Notes: generated from the sequence alone by a model not told the origin. A DNA stretch of 64,000 bases from Acanthosepion lycidas (GCA_963932145.1 OZ010574.1:83547549-83611548), one strand, 5' to 3'. Shown: positions 34,201 through 45,481, counted from the first letter of the stretch. Numbers and translations: made by a program.

Positions 34201-35756
34201 ACAGGATTCACAATCGATAAATATATTATGAATGATAATAGCAGAAACTGGGGGATTATTTACCAATGGTAATACCTGTGTTAATAAATCAGCATAAAAA
34301 TGGAAAAATAGAAATATATATCATGGATTTTTAAAAAATTTTGACAGATTATTGACCTGAGACTCCCATGATATTTTTATATTTCTTATTTAACTTTCCA
34401 AGAAAAAGTAAACGAAAACTAAAAATAGTTTTTTTTTCTTTTTGATGTGCTTTTCAAGATTGGGAAAACATTATTTAAGGTGTAAATAATCTGAAAAACA
34501 AAAACCTATTTGAAGAAGAGGCTTTTGAAAGAAGAAAAATTAATATAGCCTAAAGAAATATGAATTTTTCTTGAAGGAATTAAGAAAAAAAGATCCTACA
34601 AATTATATAAAGAATAATCCAGTAAATGTTTTGCTTTTAAAGTCTAAACTCACATAATGTTTTTCAAAAAAACATTTTTAAGAACTTAAGTTATTTCCAA
34701 AATATATGTTTTAAAAATTTGATATGTATAGTTTCAAAAGAAAGAAACTCTTTTGAAAATTTTTTTTTTTTTTCGAAATAAAATATTGGTGTGGAAGAAA
34801 CTTTTTAGCATTTTTTACATGAATTTCAATGATTCATCCACATATTTATCATCTTTTTCCACTACCTTTCACCATGTTTGTGATAGCATCATGATTCCAT
34901 CCTCTCAGAAATTGGCTTCTTGATGAACTGGAGTAATTTTAAAATTAATTTTGAATTTAAACTGATTTTTACAGTCTTCCAGAGAATTGGTGGTTTTCCT
35001 ATTAAGAGAATTTTGTTTAGATCAAAGTAATAATTAATCCAAGAGTGCTTGGTTGGTGAGTATATAGTAAGACATCCCAGGCAACCTGATAGAACATGAC
35101 ACTCTTCTCTAATTCTGGATGCATTTCATCTATATCTACCTTTTAATTGGTCTAGTTGGAAAAAGTATTTGCCTGAATTCAACATCTGACTTTTTTGTAG
35201 AAGCAGCTTATAATAAACAATTCTCTTCTAATCCCACCAGGTACAATGCATTACCTATTTAATGGAAGCATTTTATTTTACCTAAGAAATTTTTCACTCC
35301 ACATTGTTGCAAACAATCCATTTTTCATTGCCTGTGATTGTTTTTTGCAATAATGAATTGTTTTTGTTGTGTTTGAGCAGGAAATTGCAGATGGAAATGC
35401 AATAAATTAAACTTTTTTCTCATGAGGCACCCAAACATTAGTGCAATTCATGTGCCCAAGTGTTTTCAAATGCCTTATGGTGCTCATATGAGAGGTGTTG
35501 TCTATTTCTGCAATATCTGTCATATGACCTTGATGAATTTTAGTCAGTATTAAATTTTTGGTCATTAATAAACTTAGTGAACCACTTATATGCACTATCT
35601 TTATTTTTTTACTGTTTATAGAGCATTTTGGAAATAAAAAATCGTGAAATGATGAAAATGCATCTTTTCCCCTCTATTTTCACTTTTAAAGTTAAAATTT
35701 ACAATCCGCATGCAAATCATTTAGAAATACATGTTGAAATGTCAACTTTCAGAATA
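34201..35756. other. Non-coding stretch
   Basis: Poly-T and A-rich sequence. A 62-codon minus frame at 35407 is unrecognised. Confidence 0.45.
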
Positions 35757-35838
35757 CATATATATATATATATATATAAAGTTGCAAATTAAAAAAATTA
35801 TGTTTTATTTTATGAAAGTATTTATTTATTTATATATA

Positions 35839-35880
35839 TATTTGATATTTCAAATTGTCTTCAATCTTTCATCAGAAATA
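35839..35880 (-). ncRNA. Hammerhead-ribozyme-like motif (left arm)
   Basis: Minus strand: TATTT, CTGATGA, A, AGATTG-AAGA-CAATTT, GAAA, TATC, AAATA. Stem I TATTT/AAATA is 5 bp and stem II 6 bp with one G-T wobble. It differs from the 25489 copy at stem II (G-T versus G-C), a pair-preserving change. One extra base precedes stem II relative to the canonical core. Confidence 0.52.
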
Positions 35881-36025
35881 ACTGTTTGTTACAAATAAAT
35901 TAAAATTACTGTTTGTTAGCAAGTAGCGTCCTTTGTGAGATGCGGATGTCACGTGATATGGAACGTCTCGCGAAGGACACTACTTGCTAACAAACAGTAA
36001 TTTTAATTTATTTGTAACAAACAGT

Positions 36026-36061
36026 TATTTCTGATGAAAGATTGAAGACAATTTGAAATAT

Positions 36062-36067
<6 letters not shown>
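36026..36067 (+). ncRNA. Hammerhead-ribozyme-like motif (right arm)
   Basis: Identical motif to 35839-35880 but on the plus strand, at the outer end of the right arm, directly before (TA)n. Confidence 0.52.
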
Positions 36068-36105
<38 letters not shown>

Positions 36106-36218
36106 GTTGGATAGAGCTCTATCTCTGATATTGAGCACTTTCTAATAAGTACCACGCATATAATATATAAATAATTATACATATATATATTTATTTATAT
36201 TTATATACACACACTTTT

Positions 36219-36250
<32 letters not shown>
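36068..36250. repeat. Two (TA)n tracts with intervening AT-rich sequence
   Basis: TA at 36068-36102 and about 36220-36250, with smaller tracts between. Confidence 0.85.
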
Positions 36251-36251
<1 letters not shown>

Positions 36252-36419
36252 CTGAAGTGTCCATAGGTCTGTGTTAATCTTGAAAGTTTTAATATTAAAA
36301 AACTTTTTAAAAACTAATATTTGAAACAAAGAATCAACAGAAAATTATAGTAAAAAGTTCTAAAAACTTGAACAAAAACATGTCCTATGGATAAAATGAA
36401 ATATTTTTTTAATCATTTC

Positions 36420-37130
36420 ACCTCAAGGAAGGTGATAATGCTACTACGATGCAATAGATTACTGAGAGGAAAAGAGAATGAGAAGATTTTAGTGAGGAGA
36501 AAGAACAATAAAAAAGCAGGATTCAGGAAGAAAGAAAATAGTGATTGGCATTTCATTTAAATTATTAAAAACTTTAGGTGGTAGGGAATCTAGAAACAAG
36601 AATAGTTTCACAGGCTAGAAGTGTGAGTAAAGAAACTATTAGAATAAAACATCCAGTTGCATGTAGCTATTTTAACAGTAAAATGGTGAGACTTAGTTGC
36701 CAATCCCGTAGTACTCTTAAATTCATGCAGCAGTTGAGTTATCAAGATGGAAAGCTCAGTAGAATGATTGCCAAGAAAATATTTATATATAAAAAGCAAA
36801 GGTAATCCACATCATAATGATAGAAAATTGACTGAAGTCAAGATGTCAGATCATGATCACTACATTACAGACTGTTCTTTGGATTCTGTCAAAAATTTCA
36901 AGACATATAGCATGAGCACCAGACCACATATGACAGCAATATTCAATGCACAGTTTAATGATAGATTTATAAATGTGCAAGATAGATTCTGACAAGAAAA
37001 ATTGTCTGGCATAACCCAGTGAACCAACATTCCTAGCAATAGATTTTTTAAAGGAAAACATGTGCCCAAGAAAGTGCAAAGAGTTATTTTCCTAGAGGTC
37101 AGCATTAGCCAATGCTGATGGAAGGAAGAA
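36420..37130 (-). mobile_element. LINE C-terminal region and 3' UTR
   Basis: The minus strand reads CTFLGHMFSFKKSIARNVG, LGYARQFFLSESILHIYKS, IIKLCIEYCCHMWSGA and FDRIQRTV, then FKSTTGLATKSHHFTVKIA and FYSNSFFTHTSSLWNSL. This is the standard C-terminus of the LINE family in this window (YK..I.P..EYC.H.W.GA, RVQ, LAARSHHFT, FF.RTS.LWNSLP). Frames change several times. The UTR edge matches 20690 and 62475. Confidence 0.82.
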
Positions 37131-37619
37131 AAGGCTCTCTATGGTGATTCAATGAAAACAGTTTGCTAGGTTGGCATTTTCCATTTTTTTGTTCAGACTC
37201 CATATCCTGCTAACACACACACACACACACACATATGGATATATATTGTACTTTATATCTGTGGCTATATTATTAAAATTTAAATCCTCAACTGTCATAT
37301 AATTTTATATCTGTATTTTTTTGAAATCTTTTTCTTTTAATATTTAATATATTTTCTGAATATATTTAGTATATGTTCTATATCTTTAAAAGCCAATTTG
37401 AACATTATTAATGTTATTACTGTTAGGATGATAATTCGTAATAGTTAAAATATCTTTAATTGGCCCTTGCAATAATTATGAAGGAGCTAGTCATTGAAAA
37501 TAAAATTATCAAGAAGGTGCAGTTAATAAAAAAAAAAGTGGTAAAAGAGGATAATTCTGTTGATGATTGTTGATGATCCTATTATGATTTAAATTATTTG
37601 TTTATTTTCATTCTTAATT

Positions 37620-38480
37620 TATACTAAATAGAAACTCCAGTGGAGGTCAATTTTGGGAATAGCTTCTAGGTTTACTTTGTTGGAACTGTTGAGCCATTGA
37701 GACAGGGGTAAATAGTTTTGTCATCTGCATAAATACCTAATTTGGAACTGATGACATTGGGGAAGGTCATTGATGAAGACAAGAGACAATGTAGGTCCAA
37801 TGATAGATCCCTGGGGACACACCCACATTAATGTGAAATTACCTAGAAGTATGTCTATTAAACACAAGCTTCATTACATGATTTGTTAAGAATGATTAGA
37901 TTAAGCCAAATATTCCTTCAAGTGAGCTTGTGGAAAATGCTTTTGAGATGTCCAAAGCTACAGCTCAAGTCTTGCTGTTCTGATCTAAAGCCTGATAGAC
38001 AAATTTAGTAATAACTGTTAGCATATCAGCAGTAGACCTTGAGAAATTAAAGCCATACTCTTTATCTGAAAGAAGACCATGTGAAATGAGATGTTTAACC
38101 AATTCAGCATTGATTAGAGCCTTTAGTACTTTACTAAAATTATATGAAAGACTAACAGGACACTAGGACGAAGGGTCAGAATTTTCACCAGTGTTCTTAA
38201 TGACAGGAAATACAGAGGATGATTTCCAACAAAGTGGAAAGCAAGAAGCAGCATTGCATTTAATATAGTCTCTGGAGAGAACAGGAGCCAGTTTAGGAGC
38301 TTGTTTCCTTAGGACAATTGCAGGGATGCTATCAAATCCACAAGCCTTGTGGGAAGCAGAAAGCATGGCCAGAGTTATGTACATATCACTCAGTAGAGAT
38401 TTTGAATAGGTGGAAAATTCGGCAAAGATACTCCTAATGAGTCAAAAGTGCATTTAGAAGATAATTTCCAAGCTTTATCT
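37620..38480 (-). pseudogene. LINE reverse transcriptase domain (jockey/CR1-like), broken
   Basis: Minus-strand blocks in order: KACGFDSIPAIVLRKQAPKL (RT domain 0/1), SRDYIKCNAASCFPLCWKSS, VFPVIKNTGENSDPSS, FSKVLKALINAELVKHLISH, GLLSDKEYGFNFSRSTADML, ALDISKAF, VSPGIYHW (usual GVPQGSI.GP), and NDLPN with IYADDKTIYPCLNG (catalytic YADD). This is the canonical non-LTR RT order. It is disrupted by stops (for example after ..QNSKT) and frameshifts. The endonuclease domain and ORF1 are absent. It lies just upstream, in transcript sense, of the C-terminal piece at 36420-37130, from which it is separated by about 0.5 kb, so both may belong to one copy. Confidence 0.85.
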
Positions 38481-38550
38481 GTCATATATGAGAATACTTG
38501 AAACTGATTGAATAGAGGAGGGAGTGAGATTTTGCTCTTATTCAGCTCAC

Positions 38551-38585
38551 CACATTAATGTGAAATTACCTAGAAGCATGTCTAT
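38551..38585 (-). repeat. Displaced 35-bp LINE segment
   Basis: 'cacattaatgtgaaattacc' plus 'tagaagcatgtctat' repeats 37823-37857 with one difference. It encodes the segment just before the 'GVPQG' block, yet sits N-terminal to RT domain 0, out of natural order. Confidence 0.75.
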
Positions 38586-38982
38586 AGCCACCAGTAATCT
38601 CGAGAACCAAACTTGTGAAAGGCTATATGGTGCCTCATTCTGTCAGTGAATAGTGAATTTGCCTCTTGTTATTTGTAACTATAAGGTTGAAATAAATTTC
38701 TATAGTATATTATAAGTTTTACAAATTAACTGAGGTCACTGAATGAAATGCATTGTTTAATGATACATCATATGGCAAACCCAATTGTTTATAATTTTTG
38801 TGCATCTGGTTTCAGTAAAAGATGTTATTTTGTACTACATTTTTAGCATTGTTTAATGTCTGTTGTAATTATTTTATTTGGTTATATGTAAGAAAAAAGG
38901 AAAAATGTAAGAACATTAGAAAAACGTATTAAAAAAAGCTTATAAGATTTTCCTTCATTTAACAAAAAAAGGTTGCTGTCTC

Positions 38983-39435
38983 AAATATATATATATATAT
39001 ATGTCATTCGCAGACACTACTATTTCACTGTATCACAGCTCCTCAGTGCAACTAGATGTTCAAAAGCCTCAAGCCAGGATTGAAACCTGACCAATTTGGT
39101 GTCAGTTGGAATTTCTACCTCTAAGCCATCAACACTCGGTGAAGAGAAACTGCTCATTCTAGCATATTGTTTTTATGAATGTAAGCAAATGCCAGTCAGC
39201 CAGGGGGCTTGTATTTGTTTTAGCATAAGCGGCTGCTGTTTGGAGAATTAGGCTGTCTCTCAAGAAGGCTCAATTGAAATACATTATCAAGAGCTTAATT
39301 ATGTCATTCACAGACAGTACTGTTTCACAGTATCACAGCTCCTCAGTGTGACTAGTTGTCTGAAAGCCTTAAGCTAGGCATGAAACCCAACTGATTTGGT
39401 GTCAGTCAGAATTTCTACTCTTATATATATATATA
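38983..39435 (-). repeat. 1.5-unit tandem array of a ~300-bp tRNA-like repeat, bounded by (TA)n
   Basis: The unit starts at 39001 ('atgtcattcgcagacactac') and restarts at 39301 ('atgtcattcacagacagtac'). It breaks off at ~39421 into (TA)n, and (TA)n also precedes 39001. The minus strand has A-box-like 'tggcttagaggtagaaa' and B-box-like 'ggtttcaatcctgg'. It is related to the array at 24846-25317 ('catattgttt.tatg.atg', 'atttggtgtcag'). Confidence 0.8.
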
Positions 39436-41686
39436 ATGATAGAGAAATATGAATTTAGAAGTAGAAGAATGGAGTCTATTTGTTCTATTTGCATCATAGG
39501 ATAAAATAAGAAATTCATTCAACACAGAAAAATCATTTTATACCAAATTAAAAATTTTGAGATTAGTTGCAGAATTGAAAGTAAAGAAAAGACAAAAAAT
39601 GAAAATGTATACCTGAGAGATTCAAGTAGGAAACTAATTTTCTTGGTCAAGTTGATGTTTTTCTTCTTTATTACTGATATGTCTATAAACAATACATTTA
39701 AGATGTTTGTCAAACATCATTATAAATGACACCACCAAACCTGTATTTTACTTATGTATATACCCAGATATATTCATCTTGTACCACTGGGGCTTTTAGC
39801 TATTTATCTCCCAAAATTACTAAGATTAAGTAAAGAAGCTTAATTCTAAGTGTTCTATCTCCGAAGCATGCATCGCCTCATTTCAATTAAAATGATAGAG
39901 TCAAGGGAACTTCTTAATCCCTGCAGCAAGAATCTATGGAATGTACAACTTCTGGAATAATTATGCAAAAGTATATGACATACTAAAAAGATTCTATGTT
40001 CTATTTATTTTTGTGAGGTTGTGGTAAGAGTGCTAGAGAGATTTAGTATTTATTTATCAGAAACTTTGTAATTAAAATGAACTGACTCAACGGTATAAAC
40101 AAATAATATATATTCATTTATTTGATTTTCATTGGATTGAGTTCTTTGATATTCTGTGTAACAAAAGTATGTTATAAGTCCATTCTTGGTAGCAGCCACG
40201 AGAAAGTCCATTTCGGCTTGGTATTTGACAGTTTAGAAATCAGAACTTGGTATTAGTAGTCATCTTAGAAATAGGCCAGTATCAATCTACTGTGTTTTTC
40301 TTGGCCCTAAGAAGGATAGAAAATTTAGCAGATGACCTCATCATGCATGACTAGTTTTTCTGGTGGTTATCTCTTGTTCCACAGTTTCTCTTGCTGTCTC
40401 TTCTCCTCATCTAGCTTAGAGCTATCAGCTTATGTTGTTTTGACCAGATTAGTGGCCTTTTGTGCTAATTTTTTGGTTGTCCATTTTTTTTTTTTTATAT
40501 ATATAGCAGAAGTTATGCATATGAAGTCTCTCTGATTTTTGGTAGCTTTTATTAACAAATGGCTAAACTCTGGTCCAGCAAACTTCTGCTGTTTTTAGCC
40601 AGGGTCAGTCTTTTCTTCTTCTTCCTCTTTTTTATTTGAGGGTTGCCTTTTCATTAGTTGAGAGAGAAATTTACAAAGAGAGAAAGAAAGAGAAAGAACA
40701 TAAGAGTTTTAAAAGAAAGCATAAATACCTTATTTTAATTTGAATTCTTTTTATTTTTATTTATATATTTTATTTTCATATTTTCTTTCTTAGGACTCAC
40801 TACAAGATGCCCAAATAATAATTATATTTATTTAGTAAAGAGATAAATGCAGTTAGATTTATTCATTTTAATATCTACTTATATTGTTGTATAACATTTT
40901 TAGTTATACAATATAAGACTCAAAATAAGTACTATCAATCTTTGGAGACCATGGTGTCTAGTTGAATGACTAACCTATACCTGTTGAAGACACCTACTCA
41001 GGCACATTTGTCTTTCCGCGACACCCACAGAGCCAATACTGCAACTTTTAGAGTTTTTGAGAAACAGTGCATAATTTAACATGAATAAAAGTTTGAACAA
41101 GACCCATATGCTCAAACTCTCAGTCATGATGACTTGTGACATCTTTCAAATAAATTTATCTACCTAATTTTAATAAGAAGATTTGACTCAACATGAGGTA
41201 CGATTTTTCAGGTACTTCCCAATGTAGTTAATTCCTCAGGCCAATATTATCAAGAAAACCCATTCTTGGCAAATCAACAAGCTTCAAACCTGAGTCTCAT
41301 CATTGAAATGCTATCATTATAATCCCTTCACCCTATTAAACATATATTAGCCTTATTTTATCAGTAATGCTTTCATTAATTTCAGATTACTGACAATTCC
41401 TTCTGATTTTCAGTGCATTTCTATAATAAAATAAGGATATAAACATTTACATTTATTATTAATCTGCCACTAATACAGGTTTTAATTATTTCAAACCCTA
41501 ACGTTTATTTAATTTTGTCTATTTTTATTATTTGTTTTCTATTGCTTAACATTTAAACAGTTTTAACAACAACAATAGTAAAAATACATTTTATATATTT
41601 GGCAAGTATTTTATATTATTTATTGATTACTTTCTATTATTTATCATGTAAATGTATTTTATTATAACAGTAGTAATTGGTATATT
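39436..41686. other. Long non-coding stretch
   Basis: No gene. A splice-acceptor-like 'ttctttcttag' at 40793 is followed by an early stop. Pyrimidine-rich sequence at 40615-40650. Confidence 0.45.
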
Positions 41687-41936
41687 TCAGGACGATTCAT
41701 TTGATCCAATGTCCAGTATAAAAAGAAATATTTTGGGTGGTAATTTTGGGTCTGTCAGCTCTATTGCATGTGAAAACTGCTTCTGTTGGCATAGGTTGAT
41801 GAGATCTACAGATCCAAAAGCTATGCAGGCAGTGTCAGAAAGTGCCACAGTGTGTATCAAATCATGGAAGTCTTGGTCATCTACTGCAGTCAAGAAATCT
41901 CCAGTTGTAACAATTCCTTGTGCCACCAGATAAAAG
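41687..41936 (-). CDS. Candidate terminal exon or coding fragment, unrecognised
   Basis: Minus strand: 'cccacactctcag' could be an acceptor ending at 41937. The frame then runs ~83 codons to a stop at 41687, with peptide VAQGIVTTGDFLTAVDDQDF, HDLIHTVALSDTACIAFGS, VDLINLCQQKQFSHAIE, LTDPKLPPKIFLFILDIGSN. Composition is balanced and unlike the low-complexity frames nearby. AATAAA-like signals lie downstream on the same strand near 41660-41610. No domain is recognised. It could be a host exon, a processed pseudogene or an unfamiliar mobile-element protein. The plus strand is also open for 93 codons, which weakens the call. Confidence 0.3.
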
Positions 41937-41939
41937 CTG

Positions 41940-43435
41940 AGAGTGTGGGATTACTCCTATGCAACTATTTTCACAATATATATTCTTTCTGTAAATTCAT
42001 CCCGGTCCACTGATGAATTGCAAAACAAAGTCTTCTTTAGACTCAAAGGAACAACTATGAAAAATTCCACAACCAAAGGAATTGAGTCAGCAGTAAGTAC
42101 CATGAAAATGGGTTAAAGTCCTCAAAATTGATCATAAATAAAAGTATGGAGACAGTCACATGAAGAACAGAAGATAGACTTGTTGAATCATTGTAAAAGA
42201 AATTGAAAATAAAACTTTAAAAATAAAGCTTTGTTTAAAAGAACTAGAGTTAAATATTAAAAACTAGGAAGACTTTTACAGTATTCCTCAAGAAAGGACA
42301 AAATTGCTGTTTCTTTTCCTTTTCATATAAAATGGTATCTTCCTTGAAAACAGGAAAGTCTGTAAAACTGATATTTTACATGAAAAAAAATCTTCTGAAA
42401 AAGTGGGGAAAAATATGATGTTGAATATTGGTTTTGGTTTACAGTTTTTTTTTTTATTTTTGTTTTTTTAAGTATGTCAAAACATAGGGATATAAAGGCT
42501 TAGGAAAAAAAACAACTTTGAATCATCTTGAAAAATCTCAAAGGCAGTCTATAAAAACTGAAAAAATAGACAAAGGAAGAAAATAAACTTACAAACAAAA
42601 GAAATAGTAATTTAAGTAAACAAAAAACAATGTAAAGACTATTCATGGAAAGAAACTGAAGTCAAAAAAATCTTCCTCCAAATCACTTTAGATACTTTTG
42701 TTGTTTTTTCTTCATTTTTCTTACTCTTGTGATATGGCTATTATAGAGAAAAATGTTGGTTCATATTCAAAGTTCTACCAGCACTGTGACAAAAACGAAA
42801 AAAAAATGACTTTATGTATTATTAATGAAATTCTATTTGTTAGAGAAACTGAGAATCAGAATTAAGTAAATGTATCATCCAAATTTAAGCTTTCTCTTCT
42901 ACCTCAATTCTCCAAAACATATTGTCCAATGAGAATGATATGACATAGAAAGATTAAAACATTGCACAATTAGTAGAAAATTATTTCAAGTGTCAGGTTT
43001 GACAGACTTTCATACAGATACCATTTAATTCAAATGTAGACTATCAGAAATGGTGTTATCAGAAAAAGCAGACCAACTAAGGAGAGCTCTTAGCAGAATA
43101 TTTGGATGCAATATTGTGAAAATTTAAGTTTCTGAAATATGATATATAAAGCAGTATTGGAAAATGTTCATTTGTCTGCCCAACACAAAATTCTATCATA
43201 AATGAACAAAGGAAAATGGAACCACTATTTCATGGTAACAAGAATAAAAATTGACAAGACATAAAACTTCCTGTAAAATTCTTTGAAGTCTTCATACAAT
43301 GATAGCAGGTGCAGATGGAATAATGTAAGCAGTGAGTAAAGAAAAGTATTACAGGTGTTTATGGTAATGAAGAATTTTGTAGAATACTAAGTTTTCTCAT
43401 CAGATTACGCATTGAGATAGGTAGTTACAAGACAG
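41940..43435. other. Non-coding stretch
   Basis: A-rich and T-rich runs. No gene or element recognised. Confidence 0.45.
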
Positions 43436-43439
43436 ATCT

Positions 43440-43600
43440 TCTTTTATGTGCTGTGTACCTTCAGAAGGTGGGTGATCATACCAATCAACAACTTACTTTT
43501 CTTTGTCGTTCTAAGTTATGTATCTCCCCATACTTTCTCTCTTAATGCCAGTTTTTCAATCCATTTCCACAAGCTTCTTAGGTAAGGGTTACACACCGTT
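43440..43600. repeat. Dispersed repeat, copy 1 of 2
   Basis: 'ggtgatcataccaatcaac', 'ttcaatccatttccacaagc' and the order between them recur at 45965-46080 ('atgattatggctctcaacaa', 'ttcaatccatttacacaagc'). A related 'gatcattgctctcaaca' occurs at 53160. Class unknown. Confidence 0.5.
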
Positions 43601-44780
43601 TCTCTTGCCTTCAATACGTTCTGTGTGTCAAATTCTTTCTTTTTTCCATGCCCCAAACTTTTTTCCAGTGTCTTTTTTGTTTCCATTATTCTATTTTCTT
43701 GTTGCTTACATGTTCAGTCCGTGGTATTCTCAGTGTTATAAATACACATATAGTAACACAGAAGAACAAACAAAACAACAGCATTGTTGGTGATGTGAAA
43801 AGAAAAGAAGGCAAGAATTGTAAATATAAAATTCTTCTGTTTTACTGATACAATGGATGCAAGTGGAATGTAGATGATGGAGAAGTTTTTGAAGGAAGGA
43901 TAGAGTTGTTAAGGTCTAAAGTTGATACGTTTGTTGGTGGTGATGTCGAGAGAGGCCTGGACTAAATTAGTGAAGCTTGGTATCCACAGGAATCTGACAG
44001 TCAATATGGAAGATGTGAGTGAATGTCTCTATGAGGGTGAGGTGTGGCAATTTGGTGGCAGGTGGGTCTTCAGTGGCTATATGTGTATCAGGTCAATCAT
44101 CAAAGTGATGGTGGTGACATTGAGAAGCTTCCACGCATTGACAGTTGGCTTGTTCTCCTTTCTCACTCGTTTATGAGCGGCTTTCTTAAAAACAAATCTG
44201 GTGACTTCCGAGTTCATCTTCTTTTTTTTCTTTTACAATTGGTTTCTTTTATGTTGTATTTTAGATTTTTGTGGATAGAATGTGATGCTCAGAACCCCTG
44301 TATACAAGATGACTTTGCTTTCTTAGTGCTCACATCTGGATGACATGTAGATCTAATTTGCAGTGGAGTTTAGCATTGCCATCCTTCTTCAGGAAAGAAG
44401 GAATTATCAGTAGTAAGGAATTAATGCTAGCATTACTGACAGGAATTCTGATTTAATGCATTTGGTATTGACATAAACAAGATATCTGTGGACTGATCCT
44501 AGTAAAAGATGCAGTTTTATAATATCTAAGATAAGGATTGATATTTCAGCATGTACCATATTTATAAAATTATAAATAATCTGTATATTATTATATATAT
44601 TTTAGTATATATTTATATATATAATATATATTATATATATTATTATATATATTTTAATATATATATTTGATATGTACCAGAAAGGGATAAATTTGATCAA
44701 AGTAGCTAAGTGGTTTAGGCTACTGTAACTGAGTAGAACAATCTAGCAGGTAGTAGTAATGGAACTGGTACTCGTCGCAG
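43601..44780. other. Non-coding stretch
   Basis: Several 70-100-codon open frames on the plus strand (43518-44343) overlap one another in different frames, and none has a recognised domain. TA-rich stretch at 44580-44670. Confidence 0.4.
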
Positions 44781-44789
44781 TCAATAGGT

Positions 44790-44895
44790 GTAGGCAATAT
44801 GCATAGACCAATAGGATAGCCAATGGTGTAGTCCAATGGGCGTCACCCTGTACCTCTACATCAGCCTGTATTTATGGCTGACACCAGCCAATCAT
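44790..44895 (+). promoter_or_regulatory. Cluster of CCAAT boxes with a TATA-like block
   Basis: CCAAT at 44808, 44820, 44833 and 44887, with 'gtatttatgg' at 44868, inside a ~250-bp block that is less AT-rich than its surroundings. The arrangement resembles a pol II promoter or LTR U3. No transcript start or adjacent gene is evident. Confidence 0.3.
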
Positions 44896-44975
44896 ATTCC
44901 TGTGAGGAGGAACACAGGTGTATGCATATTCATTACATCAATATTATATAATAATATATATTATATATATTGTTA

Positions 44976-45076
44976 TTTATAAATGTAAAAGACAATAGGA
45001 AAACTGTAATAGCTGCCAACGTGTTTCATCCGATGTCAACCATTACAGTTTTCCTATTGTCTTTTACACTTATAAA
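44976..45076. repeat. Hairpin: 35-bp inverted arms, 31-nt loop
   Basis: Arms 44976-45010 and 45042-45076 ('aaaagacaataggaaaactg' and its inverse) are nearly perfect. The loop 'agctgccaacgtgtttcatc' is not AT-rich. Lies between TA-rich tracts. Confidence 0.9.
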
Positions 45077-45158
45077 TATTGTCTTTTTCTACAGATTAAC
45101 TCTGAGAGATTTTTCATATATTATTATATATATTATATATATATTATATATATATAAT

Positions 45159-45392
45159 TGTTATGGTCCAGGTTAGGACCAAGGAAGAACAACACGAGCA
45201 CAAGAGTAGAAATAACGAAGGTATATTACACAAAATAATAATACAAGATGTGGAAGGTGTTAGTATGACTGTCAGTCTGGTTTGGAGTGAACTACTATCG
45301 GCTTGGCTCGATTCGTTCCTCTCTCTTGAGAGGCATAGTATACATAGTGTTAGGAAGAGTTCATTCTGTAGTTATAGGTAAGGACCGTGACA
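45159..45392 (+). mobile_element. Solo LTR, 234 bp, with 5-bp target duplication
   Basis: Starts TGTTATGGTCC and ends GGACCGTGACA, a TG...CA termini pair with extended inverted similarity. ATAAT occurs immediately on both sides (45154-45158, 45393-45397). Interior resembles the solo LTR at 55189 at its start ('gttagg.cca'). A solo LTR arises by recombination between the two LTRs of an inserted retrotransposon. No coding capacity. Confidence 0.85.
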
Positions 45393-45419
45393 ATAATTAT
45401 ATATATTATTGTCTATGTA

Positions 45420-45427
<8 letters not shown>

Positions 45428-45481
<54 letters not shown>
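45428..45481. repeat. (TA)n microsatellite
   Basis: Perfect TA of about 54 bp. Confidence 0.97.

Larger units (their letters stand above)
35757..36067. mobile_element. Fold-back repeat of the hammerhead-motif family
   Basis: Arms 35839-35935 and 35971-36067 are near-perfect inverted copies. They include 'actgtttgttagcaagtagc' and its inverse around a 35-bp centre with 'tgtcacgtgatatgg'. The left side extends to 'aaagttgcaaatt' after (TA)n, matching the copy at 25430-25595 on the opposite strand. The right arm runs directly into (TA)n. It looks like one copy plus an inverted partial copy, each with a hammerhead-like motif pointing outward. Confidence 0.85.

Noticed and set aside
40790..40845. 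Exon starting after 'ttctttcttag'
   Set aside because: The frame closes within about 14 codons and no donor precedes the stop.
43518..44343. Overlapping 70-100-codon plus-strand frames
   Set aside because: They lie in different frames over the same DNA with no domain; at most one could be real and none is supported.
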